This document shows, piece after piece, positions 49,936 to 59,258 of a DNA stretch of 64,000 bases. Location: assembly GCA_031277475.1 (NCBI GenBank), contig JAITMJ010000103.1:1-64000 (forward strand). The letters are read 5' to 3'. The notes under the pieces are model-generated. The model was not told the DNA's origin. It made no database searches and saw only the letters and a list, made by a program, of their open reading frames with translations. The stretch's first letter is position 1. Each line of letters begins with the position of its first letter. The translations under genes were made by a program, and so were the position numbers. The DNA is from Flavobacteriaceae bacterium (GTDB lineage Bacteria; Bacteroidota; Bacteroidia; Flavobacteriales; Weeksellaceae).

Positions 49936-50559
49936 TTATTTCCAAAATTCGTCCGTAAGGTAGAATACAGTGTCTATAAAATAGAGGATATTATTTTGAG
50001 TGAGGACATTTTCATCATGCAAATCCTCTAAAATAATACCTAAATCCGCATTATAATAATCATTATTACGGGAATTTAAAAAACCATTTTGTTCTAAAAA
50101 CAGTTTTACCGTCTGTAAATCCGTTGCAGAATCTGCTTCCACAAAATTTTGTTGAACAACAGCGTACAGAATATTGTTATCTTTTGTAAATCCAAGTAAT
50201 TCGTATGCGGTATCTGAGAAAAAATAATTGTGCAACAATAAATTATGAAGATAATCTTCCCAAGAAACGTAATAAATGGAGTCATTCAGTTTGAGGACAG
50301 ATTTCGTGTTTTTTAGAAAAACCCTCTGTTCGGCTCCCTCACTTACATATTGCGTGAAATTTATGTTGTTTATCCATAGATTATTTTGAGAAATATAATG
50401 TTCTAATTGCGCTGTTTCCTGTTTTTTGAAGAACTTTGAATTTTTAGTTTCTGTGCCTGTTTTCGCGCTTTCTCTAAGGTAACCGGAGATTGCTTGGATA
50501 ATTGTTCCAAACCTAACCTTGTTCTTTCCTGAAAGGATATTGCGTAACTCATTTTTCAT
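49936..50559 (-). CDS. Polyvalent protein kinase-like protein
   Basis: A 207-residue soluble protein. Its pattern fits the putative polyvalent protein kinase domain: AEQRVFLKNTKSVLKLND with the Lys of an ATP-binding strand, SWEDYLHNLLLHNYFFSDTA, and a catalytic loop GIILEDLHDENVLTQNNILY followed by FIDTVFYL, where Asp, Asn and the second Asp take the roles of HRD and DFG residues. The family is mostly found in phage and conjugative elements (recollection). Here it sits between ompH and bamA, flanked on the bamA side by repeat DNA. It has no helix-turn-helix or partner toxin next to it. Target unknown; kinase activity is inference. Confidence 0.75.
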   Translation of the reverse strand: MKNELRNILSGKNKVRFGTIIQAISGYLRESAKTGTETKNSKFFKKQETAQLEHYISQNNLWINNINFTQYVSEGAEQRVFLKNTKSVLKLNDSIYYVSWEDYLHNLLLHNYFFSDTAYELLGFTKDNNILYAVVQQNFVEADSATDLQTVKLFLEQNGFLNSRNNDYYNADLGIILEDLHDENVLTQNNILYFIDTVFYLTDEFWK

Positions 50560-50599
50560 TGATTTTTGCTCTTTGCGAAATTACAAAATATTTTTTTAC

Positions 50600-51010
50600 G
50601 GTGATTTGGCAATGAACAAAAATTTGTTTTGGCTATCGGGTTTTGCCTCATTAATTTTTATTTTTTTTCAAAGGAATCGGCGAATCCTTTGGATTTGCCT
50701 CATTGCTTTTTCTATTATTTTCAATGGAATCGGCGAATCCTTCGGATTTGCGTGAGGGATGGAAGTGGAAATCCTTTTTTTTCGGTTGGGATTTTTGCGG
50801 AGGCAAAAAAAAGATTGCAACGGACAGCCCGACCCGAGCGGCTGTAATGCTTTGGCGAGGGACACGCCCAAGAAATAGTAAATTTTTTATTCAATCTAAA
50901 ATTTAATAATTCAAAAAGTCTTCCCGATGAATCGGGACAAGTCGTGTCTCGTGTCTTGGTTGCCTCAATTATTTTTATTATTTTTAATGGAATCGGCGAA
51001 TCTCGTTCCT
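50600..51010 (+). repeat. Hairpin repeat cluster between kinase-like gene and bamA
   Basis: Two full units (50641-50757) with GGCGAATCC, loop TTT or TTC, GGATTTG arms and T-rich stretches, plus a decayed unit at 50965-51010 (GGCGAATCTCGTTCC). A GC-rich patch at 50818-50880 lies between. Nothing codes in this 460-nt gap. Confidence 0.7.
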
Positions 51011-51027
51011 CGATTTCTCAAAGTCTA

Positions 51028-53667
51028 TTACAGCGATTGATTCATCAAGAAATGTGTTTTCCAGCCGGAAGGTTCGGTTCCGTAGATGGTTCTGTCGAAT
51101 CCGTATGCAAAATCGAAACCAATCAATCCGAAAGCACCCATATAAACGCGGATTCCAACACCAACGGAACGTTTCAACTGAAACGGATTGTAGGTTCCGA
51201 ATCTTTCCCACGCATTTCCGGCTTCCACAAACGTCAATCCGAAAATTTTCGCCGTTTGGCTCATCGAAATCGGATAGCGCAATTCCATTGTAAATCTGTT
51301 GTAAATCGTGGCTCCGCCGTAAGGCGTAACGTCGTCTAAACCTCCGCCTGTGGAACTCGAATCTTCGTAACCTCTCAAGGGAACGAGTTCTCTGCCGTCA
51401 AATCTTCCGGCTAAAAGTCCGGTTCCGCCTACATAAAATCTTTCAAACGGCGGTGCTCCGAGTTTTTTGTTGTATCCGTCTAAAAATCCCATTTCCGCTC
51501 CGGCTCTTAAAACCAATTTTCCGACTACCGTATTGTAAGTATCGGCTTTTAATTTCACTTTATAAAATTCCAACCATTTGTATTTGTCCACCACCGACAT
51601 ATTGTCGTAGTCTTTATTTCCGAACAAAGAATACGGCGGTGTGAATTTTATGGAGGCTTCAATGTTCGAGCCTTGTGTCGGGAAAATCGGGTCAATACCT
51701 GCGGAATTTCTGCTTAAACCGATATTAAAACTGAAATTTTTTGCAGAGCCGTTGTTTTCCACCGTATCGCCGAATTGGAAAGGATAATTTTCAAAATCGT
51801 AACTCTGATATTGGATTCCGGTGTAAAGCGAGAAATAATCGTCAGGCCATTTCAACATTCGGTTCAAACCGACGCTTGCGGAAAATATATTTAATTTTTG
51901 AGTTGCCCCGAATTGGTCTTGATATCTCACCAAAGATTGATTCAAACCGACTGAAAGTGCAGTTGGTCGCGTTCCGAAAATCCATGGTTCTACGAAGGAA
52001 ATTCCGTAGTTCTGAAAATATTGTCCGGCTTGCGCCTGAATGGAAAACGTTTGTCCGTCTCCTTGCGGAACAGGTTTGAAATCCTTGAGTTTCAAGAAAT
52101 TTCTCAATGAAAAATTATTAAACGTCAATCCCAAAGTTCCGATGAAAGAACCGCCGCCGTATCCTGCCTGCAACTGAACCTGAGACGAGCCTTTTTCCAC
52201 GAGCGTCCATTTAATATCCACAGTATTATTTTCTTGATGAGGTTCAATTTCTTGCCCTACTTGTTGCGGATCGAAATAAGACATTCCCGCCAAATCAAAA
52301 TAAGTTCTTTTGATATCGCTTTTGCTGAAAAGATTTCCGGGTTTTGTTCGCAGCGAGCGCAAAATCACATGGTCGTGCGTGGTTGTGTTTCCGCTCCAAG
52401 TTACTTTGTTCCAAGTTGCTTTTTCGCCTTCGGTAATGCGGATTTCCAAATTTATGGAATCTCCGACCACAGATTTTTCCACCGGTGTAATGTTGGAAAA
52501 CAAATATCCGCTGTTCATATAAAGGGATTTCAAATCGGAATCATCGTCTTTTCCGCCGTCTTCGCCTACTTTTTTATTGAAACCGACCACATCGTAAATA
52601 TCGCCGGTTTTGTAGCCCAAAATTCTTTCGAGAAAATCTGTGGTAAACGCAGTATTTCCTAAGAAATTGATTTCGCCGATGTAGTATTTTTTACCTTCCG
52701 TGAGGTCGATTTTAATTTGATATTCGTTTTTGGAATTTCGCCAAACGGAATCCGAAACTATTTTTGCATCGCGGAAACCGAGAGAATTGTAGTATTCCAC
52801 GAGATTGTGGCGATCTTCCTCGTATTTTTCCCGAATGAATTTTGAAGGTTTTAAAACGCCGTTCACGCCGAAACGTTTTTGTTTGGTGTCTTTCAACCCT
52901 TTTTTTCTGAGTTTGCGGTCTGAAAGTTCGGAGTTTCCGTCAAAATCAATTTTGCTGATTTTCACTCTTTTTCCTTTGTTCACTTCCACCGTCCAATCTT
53001 GCATATTCGGATCTTTCTCGTTTGGTTTGTCGCTGATGGCAATTTTTGCATCGGCAAATCCTTTTTTGATGTATTCTTTCGGAATGTTGTTTTTTAGCGT
53101 GGCAACCAAATCTTCCGTGATTTTGGTTCCGGGTTTCAGGTTGTTGTCTTTCGCGAGTTTTTCGTTTTTAGATTTCCCGATTCCTTTTCCGGTGAATTTC
53201 ACTTCGCCCAATTCTTTGAGGTCTTTAAGCCAAAATTTGAGCGTAATCGCGTTGCCTTCGATGTTTTCCACATAAACTTCCACTTCGGAAAAATTGCCGT
53301 TGTCCCAAAGTTTTTTTACGGCATTGCTGATTCTCTGTCCCGGAATTTCGATGGTTTCGCCTTTGCTGAGACCCGTAAATCTTAAAATTTGCGCTGCGGA
53401 ATATTTTTCCACGCCGTCCACCACAATATCTTTCAAAATGTATTCTCCGGTGAGATTCGGTTGAGGAATCGTATCGTTTTCAATAGCAATACTGTCGGTT
53501 TCAATTTGAATACTGTCGTTTTCCGCTCGGAAATTATCATTAATGCGAATACTGTCGTTTTCAATGCGAACGGTATCATTTTTTACGCGAATCGTATCGG
53601 GTGAAATCTGTCCGGAAATGCCGATGGATGCCACAAACAGGATTACAGGAAATATTTTAAACTTCAT
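51028..53667 (-). CDS. bamA: Outer membrane protein assembly factor BamA with heptad repeats at its N-terminus
   Basis: An 879-residue outer-membrane protein insertase. Order: signal peptide (ending ISGQ), a 48-residue stretch of seven-residue repeats (residues 24-71: DTIRVKN, DTVRIEN, DSIRIND and so on), five POTRA domains (about 75-490), and the 16-strand barrel (about 500-879). POTRA pieces include EYILKDIVVDGVEKYSAAQI and GKKYYIGEINFLGNTAF. The barrel has the conserved loop motif RFYVGGTGLLAGRFDGRELV, with a GGxGLLAGR variant of the usual RGF segment, and ends FLMNQSL. Essential. The gene is first in its operon. Confidence 0.95.
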   Translation of the reverse strand: MKFKIFPVILFVASIGISGQISPDTIRVKNDTVRIENDSIRINDNFRAENDSIQIETDSIAIENDTIPQPNLTGEYILKDIVVDGVEKYSAAQILRFTGLSKGETIEIPGQRISNAVKKLWDNGNFSEVEVYVENIEGNAITLKFWLKDLKELGEVKFTGKGIGKSKNEKLAKDNNLKPGTKITEDLVATLKNNIPKEYIKKGFADAKIAISDKPNEKDPNMQDWTVEVNKGKRVKISKIDFDGNSELSDRKLRKKGLKDTKQKRFGVNGVLKPSKFIREKYEEDRHNLVEYYNSLGFRDAKIVSDSVWRNSKNEYQIKIDLTEGKKYYIGEINFLGNTAFTTDFLERILGYKTGDIYDVVGFNKKVGEDGGKDDDSDLKSLYMNSGYLFSNITPVEKSVVGDSINLEIRITEGEKATWNKVTWSGNTTTHDHVILRSLRTKPGNLFSKSDIKRTYFDLAGMSYFDPQQVGQEIEPHQENNTVDIKWTLVEKGSSQVQLQAGYGGGSFIGTLGLTFNNFSLRNFLKLKDFKPVPQGDGQTFSIQAQAGQYFQNYGISFVEPWIFGTRPTALSVGLNQSLVRYQDQFGATQKLNIFSASVGLNRMLKWPDDYFSLYTGIQYQSYDFENYPFQFGDTVENNGSAKNFSFNIGLSRNSAGIDPIFPTQGSNIEASIKFTPPYSLFGNKDYDNMSVVDKYKWLEFYKVKLKADTYNTVVGKLVLRAGAEMGFLDGYNKKLGAPPFERFYVGGTGLLAGRFDGRELVPLRGYEDSSSTGGGLDDVTPYGGATIYNRFTMELRYPISMSQTAKIFGLTFVEAGNAWERFGTYNPFQLKRSVGVGIRVYMGAFGLIGFDFAYGFDRTIYGTEPSGWKTHFLMNQSL
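53455..53598 (-). repeat. Tandem heptad repeat inside bamA
   Basis: Seven units of 21 nt (one of 18), coding DTIRVKN, DTVRIEN, DSIRIND, NFRAEN, DSIQIET, DSIAIEN and DTIPQPN, between signal peptide and POTRA 1. Confidence 0.85.
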
Positions 53668-53882
53668 TTTTATCGTTCTAATCTTAATTTTGTATAAAGT
53701 AAACGCTGAATTTTGATTATTATTAACCGAACCAAAAATTCCGCCAAAAATACTACAAATAATTCACACTATCAAAAATTATATAGTCCCTTTCGGAATT
53801 TTCCCAATCCAACCTTGAAAAAAGTTTATTCCATTTTCAAATTGAAATTCCATATTTTTGCACACCATAAATTTTAAAAACT

Positions 53883-55223
53883 ATGTTCGGCAGTTTACAG
53901 GATAAATTGGATAAAGCGATTCACACGATTTCGGGACGCGGAAAAATTACGGAAATCAATGTAGCGGAAACGGTGAAGGAAATCCGCCGCGCTTTGGTGG
54001 ACGCAGACGTGAATTATAAAATTGCGAAAGACCTCACAAAACGTGTTCAGGACAAAGCACTCGGGCAAAATGTGCTCACCAGCATCACGCCGGGGCAACT
54101 GATGACGAAAATTGTTCGGGACGAATTGGTGGATTTGATGGGAAAAACTCAGGAAGGCATCAATCTTTCGGGAAAACCATCCGTGATTTTAATCGCCGGT
54201 TTGCAAGGTTCGGGAAAAACGACTTTTTCGGGGAAATTAGCCCATTATTTAAAAACCAAACGAAACAAAAAACCGCTTTTGGTAGCCGGAGACGTTTACA
54301 GACCGGCGGCAATCGAACAACTGAAAATCTTGGGAACGCAAATCGGTGTGGAAGTTTATACGGAAGACGGCGAAAAAAATCCTGTAACCATTGCAGAAAA
54401 CGGAATAAAATTCGCTAAAACGAATCATTGCGATGTCGTCATCGTAGATACTGCCGGACGTTTGGCGGTGGACGAAGAAATGATGAGGGAAATAAAATCC
54501 GTTCATCAAACCGTAAAACCGGACGAAACGCTTTTCGTGGTGGATTCTATGACGGGTCAAGATGCGGTGAATACGGCAAAATCTTTCAACGATGTTTTGA
54601 ATTTCGACGGCGTGGTTCTCACAAAATTAGACGGCGATACCCGAGGCGGTGCGGCTTTGACGATTCGTTCCGTAGTAGAAAAACCGATAAAATTTATTTC
54701 CACCGGCGAAAAACCGGATTCGCTCGATTTGTTTTATCCCGAAAGAATGGCAGACCGAATTTTGGGAATGGGCGACGTGGTTTCTTTGGTAGAGCGCGCT
54801 CAGGAACAGTTTGACGAAGAAGAAGCCCGAAAACTGAATAAAAAAATCGCTAAAAATGAATTTGGTTTTGATGATTTTTTAGTTCAAATTCATCAAATTA
54901 AAAAAATGGGCAATGTGAAAGATTTGATGGGAATGATTCCGGGAGTGGGAAAATTGACGAAAAACATAGACGTGAACGATGATTCTTTTAAACACATCGA
55001 AGCCATCATCCAATCCATGACACCGGAAGAAAGGCGGCGACCGTCCATCATTGATATGAATCGCAAAAAACGAATTGCAAAAGGTTCCGGCAGAAAACCC
55101 GAAGACGTGAACCAACTGATGAAACAGTTCGACCAAATGGGAAAAATGATGAAAATGATGCAGGGTCCGCAAGCCAAACAGCTGATGCAAATGATGGGAA
55201 AAGGAATGCCGAAAATGTTTTGA
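53883..55223 (+). CDS. ffh: Signal recognition particle GTPase Ffh
   Basis: A 446-residue GTPase that with 4.5S RNA targets nascent membrane proteins. N domain residues 1-90; G domain with P-loop GLQGSGKTTFSGKLAHYL, DTAGR in VIVDTAGRLAVDEE, and TKLDGDTRGG; C-terminal M domain (about 330-446) rich in Met (KMMKMMQGPQAKQLMQMMGK). Complete. A TATTTTTG (53853-53860) lies 23 nt before the start and could be its -7 element. Divergent from bamA. Confidence 0.97.
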   Translation: MFGSLQDKLDKAIHTISGRGKITEINVAETVKEIRRALVDADVNYKIAKDLTKRVQDKALGQNVLTSITPGQLMTKIVRDELVDLMGKTQEGINLSGKPSVILIAGLQGSGKTTFSGKLAHYLKTKRNKKPLLVAGDVYRPAAIEQLKILGTQIGVEVYTEDGEKNPVTIAENGIKFAKTNHCDVVIVDTAGRLAVDEEMMREIKSVHQTVKPDETLFVVDSMTGQDAVNTAKSFNDVLNFDGVVLTKLDGDTRGGAALTIRSVVEKPIKFISTGEKPDSLDLFYPERMADRILGMGDVVSLVERAQEQFDEEEARKLNKKIAKNEFGFDDFLVQIHQIKKMGNVKDLMGMIPGVGKLTKNIDVNDDSFKHIEAIIQSMTPEERRRPSIIDMNRKKRIAKGSGRKPEDVNQLMKQFDQMGKMMKMMQGPQAKQLMQMMGKGMPKMF

Positions 55224-55289
55224 AAAAAACAAGAAAAAGCAAAAAAAAACGCTCCATACTTTTCAGACAGAGCGATTCCCCCAACTAAT

Positions 55290-55330
55290 TGGCTTTTTGC
55301 TGTCACACTGAGCGTAGTCGAAGTGCTTTT
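55290..55330 (+). repeat. Dispersed TGTCACACTGAGCG repeat after ffh
   Basis: TGTCACACTGAGCGTAGTCG (55302-55321) plus AAGTG resembles the piece inside mfd (41195-41215) and, in the other orientation, 48406-48431. Confidence 0.65.
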
Positions 55331-55409
55331 GCCGTAATTTTTAAACTTGATTGAGCATAATGCTCTGTTTATCAAGAGAAGAAATGTGATAAAAATCTAA
55401 ATCCGTGAT

Positions 55410-56375
55410 TCACATAAATTGTAACTTCCAACTCAAAACCCGTGAGTTTAATTCAGAATTGCAACTCGAATCAATTTTAATTTTCTCGCCGATAATCAGC
55501 GGTCGGTTGTCAAAAATATGTCCGTTCGGAAATCCGAAAATCACAGGAAATCCATAGTTTTTAATTCGTTGATTTACAATTTCATAAGCCAATGAATCAA
55601 AGCTTTCGGCATAGTTTTTATTTTCTTTTTCATCGCCCATATTCGTCATTCCTCCGACTATTAATCCTTTGATTTTTTTGAAAACTCCGGCTAAATCCAT
55701 CGCCATCAACATTCGATCGAGTGAATAAAAATTTTCGCCGATGTCTTCAATAAACAAAATTTTATCTCGAAAATCAAAAGAATACGGCGTTCCCAAAAGT
55801 GCATAAATCAATGCCAAATTTCCGCCGACGAGTTCGCCTTCCGCTTTTCCGGGTTTGTTTAATGGTTGATTTTCAACGGAATATTCAGGTTTTTCGCCTT
55901 TTAAAATTTTAAAAATATCTTCATAACTTTCTTTTGATATGCCAAAATCCGGAGTTTTTATGGTTTGTCCATGAATCGAAGCAAAGCCATTTTTCAGCAA
56001 AAAACTTTGCAAAACCGTGTTGTCCGAATAGCCAATGTACCATTTCGGATTCTTCTTGAAACCCGAAAGTTTCAAATGCCGAAGCAAATGCAAACAGCCG
56101 TAGCCGCCTCGTGTAGCCCAAATTGCGGAAATTTCATCGCTGTTTAGTGCCTGATTCAAATCGGAAATTCTTTCCTGTTCGGTTCCGGAATAATCGTATC
56201 CGCAAGAAAATTTCCCCAAAGCATATTTCCCTAAAACAGGTTCGTAATCGTGTTTTTCAATTAAATTCAACGTTTTTTCCAAAGCGGATTTTTCTACAAA
56301 ACCTGCCGGCGAAACAATGGCGATTTTGTCGCCTTTTTTTAAAGATTTCGGAAAGATGTTTTTTAGATTAGACAT
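55410..56375 (-). CDS. LD-carboxypeptidase (S66 family)
   Basis: A 321-residue cytoplasmic serine peptidase that removes D-Ala from recycled muropeptide tetrapeptides. The N-terminus KKGDKIAIVSPAGFVEKSAL is typical. The catalytic Ser is in WYIGYSDNTVLQ, with the preceding RGGYGCLHLLRHL motif; the Glu is in LFIEDIGENFYSLDRML and the His in GFPNGHIFDNRPLIIG. Complete. It links to peptidoglycan turnover together with murI nearby. Confidence 0.94.
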   Translation of the reverse strand: MSNLKNIFPKSLKKGDKIAIVSPAGFVEKSALEKTLNLIEKHDYEPVLGKYALGKFSCGYDYSGTEQERISDLNQALNSDEISAIWATRGGYGCLHLLRHLKLSGFKKNPKWYIGYSDNTVLQSFLLKNGFASIHGQTIKTPDFGISKESYEDIFKILKGEKPEYSVENQPLNKPGKAEGELVGGNLALIYALLGTPYSFDFRDKILFIEDIGENFYSLDRMLMAMDLAGVFKKIKGLIVGGMTNMGDEKENKNYAESFDSLAYEIVNQRIKNYGFPVIFGFPNGHIFDNRPLIIGEKIKIDSSCNSELNSRVLSWKLQFM

Positions 56376-56637
56376 TGAGAATAAAAAATAAAGACAAAAC
56401 TACGAATTGCAAAAATAAACAGTCTGCTAATTTTGACTATTCAATTGTAGAAAAAATTATTTTTCTCCTAAATTTTTCTTCAGAACCTCCACCAATTTAT
56501 TCACAGATTCTTTGTCGGGTAAAACCAAAACGATACTAAAACTACACAAAAAATAAGTCTATTTTAATAGACATTTTCATCTGTTTATATTTTATTTTTT
56601 TTCAGCGGTCAGATGGAACACCTTGTACAATCATTCG

Positions 56638-56825
56638 TTTGCCTCATTAATTTTTATTATTTTCAATGGAATCGGCGAATCCTTTGGATTTGCCTCCTGC
56701 ATTTTTATTTTTTTAATGGTGTCGGCGAAATCTAACGAAGTGGTTCGGCGTAGCCAATCCTTCGGATTTGCCTCCTACATTTTTATTTTTTTTCAAAGGA
56801 ATCGGCGAAACCTTCGGTTTTGTGT
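56638..56825 (+). repeat. Hairpin repeat cluster between LD-carboxypeptidase and murI
   Basis: Three tandem units of 50 nt or more. Unit 1 has GGCGAATCC, loop TTT, GGATTTGCC. Unit 2 is long: GGCGAAATCTAACGAAGTGG and then TTCGGCGTAGCC before AATCC, loop TTC, GGATTTGCC. Unit 3 has GGCGAAACC, loop TTC, GGTTTTG. T-rich stretches lie between them. Confidence 0.75.
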
Positions 56826-56889
56826 GTCAATATTTTGTCATGGGTGTTTCATACTAACTTTACAGACTTTTATAAAAACTCAAACAGGG

Positions 56890-57720
56890 TTACAAAACTT
56901 TCAGTTCCAATTCGATGGATTTTCCGAAGAATTTTTTAGATATTTTCTCAAAATTTTTGGTGATGTCCGAAAGATAAAAATGATATTCCGGTTTAGGATT
57001 GTTTGTGTTCAAAAGATGGTGTTTTTCCAAAATAATTTTCAGTTGATTGGCAACAATGCTCGGCGAATCAATCACGCGGACACGGTTTCCGTAGTATTGC
57101 CGGATTTCGTCTATCAACAAAGGATAATGTGTGCAACCCAAAATTAAGGTTTCGATATTTTTTAATTTATTGTTACTGAGATAATTATAAATAATGGCGT
57201 GTGTAATCGGGTGATTTTTAAAACCTTCTTCAATTGCCGGAACCAAAAGCGGAGTTGCCAATTCGTCCACTTTTATAAATTTGTTGTGTTTTCGGATGGA
57301 TTTTTTGTAAAGCCCTGAATTTACAGTCGCTTTCGTAGCAATTACGCCGACGTTGTTATGAATTTCATAAGCCACTTTTTCGGTTACGGGATTGATGACG
57401 TCAATCACCGGAACTTTTTTCGCCGCCAATTCCAAAACGCTATCCAAAGCATTTGCAGTAGCCGTATTGCAAGCAACAACGATGGCTTTACAATTTTGCT
57501 GCAACAGAAATTCCGTGATTTTTGTGGAATACCCGATGATTGCTTCTTTTGATTTTTCGCCGTAGGGAAGATGTTTCGTATCGCCGAAATAAATGAAATT
57601 TTCGTTCGGAAGAAGCCGTTTTATCTCTTTGGCAACGGTCAATCCGCCGACTCCACTGTCAAAAATTCCAATGGGCTGTTCGGTGGAAAGATGAGAAAAA
57701 TTTTGTTTTTTCTTTTTCAA
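56890..57720 (-). CDS. murI: Glutamate racemase
   Basis: A 276-residue enzyme making D-glutamate for peptidoglycan. TTG 57720 is the chosen start because the family N-terminus (SHLSTEQPIGIFDSGVGGLT) follows within a dozen residues and a TATTTTTG promoter element lies just upstream on this strand, inside the longer frame (to 57834). The two catalytic Cys are in VVACNTATANAL and LILGCTHYPLL, with acidic partner residues IFDSGVGG and the YFGDTKHLPYG motif. Complete. The last 60 residues are somewhat longer than usual. Confidence 0.93.
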   Translation of the reverse strand: MKKKKQNFSHLSTEQPIGIFDSGVGGLTVAKEIKRLLPNENFIYFGDTKHLPYGEKSKEAIIGYSTKITEFLLQQNCKAIVVACNTATANALDSVLELAAKKVPVIDVINPVTEKVAYEIHNNVGVIATKATVNSGLYKKSIRKHNKFIKVDELATPLLVPAIEEGFKNHPITHAIIYNYLSNNKLKNIETLILGCTHYPLLIDEIRQYYGNRVRVIDSPSIVANQLKIILEKHHLLNTNNPKPEYHFYLSDITKNFEKISKKFFGKSIELELKVL

Positions 57721-57839
57721 AATTTCAAAAATTGTTTCTGCAAAAATAAATAATTTGGAAATGAGATAATTAAAAAACTGACCTATCCCTTTTACAAATA
57801 GTATAGTCGCTTTGTGTTTTTTGCACTTCATCAAAGATG

Positions 57840-58354
57840 AATCTTTTCGAAACTCAAAAAAGGATGAAAAATCAAAAAACCTTTTGCGTGCTTAGCGTTA
57901 AAAAAATGTTTAAAACGCAATGAACGCAAGGATTTATAACAATGAAAATGTTTTTTAAGTTTCACAAAGGCAAATCGAAGATTGACTACGTCGAACCACT
58001 TCGTTAGGTTTCGCCGACACCATTAAAAAAAATAAAAATGCAGGAGGCAAATCAATGGTTTTTCAATAAGGACGAAAAGAAAGTTGGATGTAGAATATCT
58101 ATCAATGAACATTAGTAAAAATTAAAAAATTTAACAAAAAAACGGATTAATAAAAAATCATAAATCAATATAAGTAATTGATTATTAATTATTTATATAT
58201 TTTAACACAAATATAAAATAAGTTAATTATATGTTAATTAATAAAAGTTTAAAATAAATTTATGTGGAAAATTATTACCTTGCCGCTTCGTTATATGCAG
58301 CGGATATTTTTTTGTGATTTATACAGATTCTGATAATCTAAAAAACAATTTGAC
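57840..58354. other. Intergenic region between murI and the M23 peptidase
   Basis: No gene. It contains a hairpin repeat unit on the minus strand (57967-58052) of the long type with GGCGAAACCTAACGAAGTGG. Further on, a terminator-like hairpin CCGCT/AGCGG (58283-58303) is followed by T residues; its role is unclear. The rest is AT-rich. Confidence 0.5.
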
Positions 58355-59239
58355 ATGAGAAACAACAAAGAAAAAAAACATTCCACCGTAATTATTACGG
58401 ACAAATATTCCCACGAAACCAAAGTTTTTAACATCAACCAAAAACATATTGCCAATTTTCGGTTGTACAAAAGAGTTTTGCTTGGTCTTGCGTGCGGTTT
58501 AATATTATTATTGACGGGTTTATTGAGTTTTATTGTTCGTGAGCATTTTCAAAAAGTAAAACTGAATACGGAACTCGCCGCTTTGAAAAATGATTTGCAA
58601 GATGCCGCATCAAAAGAAGCATTGAAAAATAACAAAATACAGCAAATGTGGAACAAACTGAACTTGGCTGACAGCACTTTGCAAAAAATAGAAAAATATT
58701 TGGATGATAGAAACGTTGCCGTTTTTTCTTCAAAAGGAAATAACAACAATGTGGGCGGGAAATATTATCCTGCGGATAAAGTCAATTTTAATTTGATTCA
58801 ACAGCGCACCAATGAAATCACCAATATTCTGGAAACGCTTCAATCCGTGCCTTTGGGTTTGCCGCATGAAGGAAATTTCACTTCCGATTTCGGAGTCCGC
58901 GGAAATCCGATGTCGAACAGCGGATTTGAATTTCATCCGGGTTTGGACATTTCGGGAAATACCGGTGAACCGCTTTATGCTACGGCAAACGGAACCGTAG
59001 TTTTTGCCGATGTGAAAGGCGGTTATGGAAAATGTGTTATCATTAAACATATTCGCGGATACGAGACTTTGTACGGACATTTGTCTAAAATTTTAGTTCG
59101 TAAGGGCGACAAAATTCAGACGGGAACCATCATCGGATTGCTGGGTTCTACCGGAAGATCTACCGGTCCGCACGTTCATTATGAAGTGATTTTAAATAAT
59201 GAAAAGCAAAACCCGATCGAGTTTTTAAGTGTTAAATAA
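58355..59239 (+). CDS. M23 family peptidoglycan endopeptidase, membrane-anchored
   Basis: A 294-residue protein with one N-terminal membrane helix (about residues 34-56: VLLGLACGLILLLTGLLSFI) and a short coiled coil (60-110), so the catalytic part lies in the periplasm. The LytM-type domain at 165-290 has the zinc ligands: His and Asp in FHPGLDISGNTG, and the HxH in TGPHVHYEVIL. It cuts peptidoglycan cross-links. A bactofilin gene follows within 20 nt; in other bacteria such pairs control cell shape (established for bactofilin/M23 pairs). Confidence 0.93.
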   Translation: MRNNKEKKHSTVIITDKYSHETKVFNINQKHIANFRLYKRVLLGLACGLILLLTGLLSFIVREHFQKVKLNTELAALKNDLQDAASKEALKNNKIQQMWNKLNLADSTLQKIEKYLDDRNVAVFSSKGNNNNVGGKYYPADKVNFNLIQQRTNEITNILETLQSVPLGLPHEGNFTSDFGVRGNPMSNSGFEFHPGLDISGNTGEPLYATANGTVVFADVKGGYGKCVIIKHIRGYETLYGHLSKILVRKGDKIQTGTIIGLLGSTGRSTGPHVHYEVILNNEKQNPIEFLSVK

Positions 59240-59258
59240 CTTTAAAATTTCTTTTACA

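Noticed and set aside
56458-56556. A 33-codon minus-strand frame ending VLKKNLGEK that looks like a protein tail
   Set aside because: Too short, no start, no recognisable family; it may be the end of a lost gene but cannot be supported.
57721-57834. Longer MurI with 38 extra N-terminal residues
   Set aside because: The extension spans a promoter element and lacks family similarity; TTG 57720 fits the known N-terminus.
58283-58315. Hairpin with T run that could end a small RNA
   Set aside because: No promoter or conserved RNA fold could be seen upstream; kept only as part of the intergenic note.
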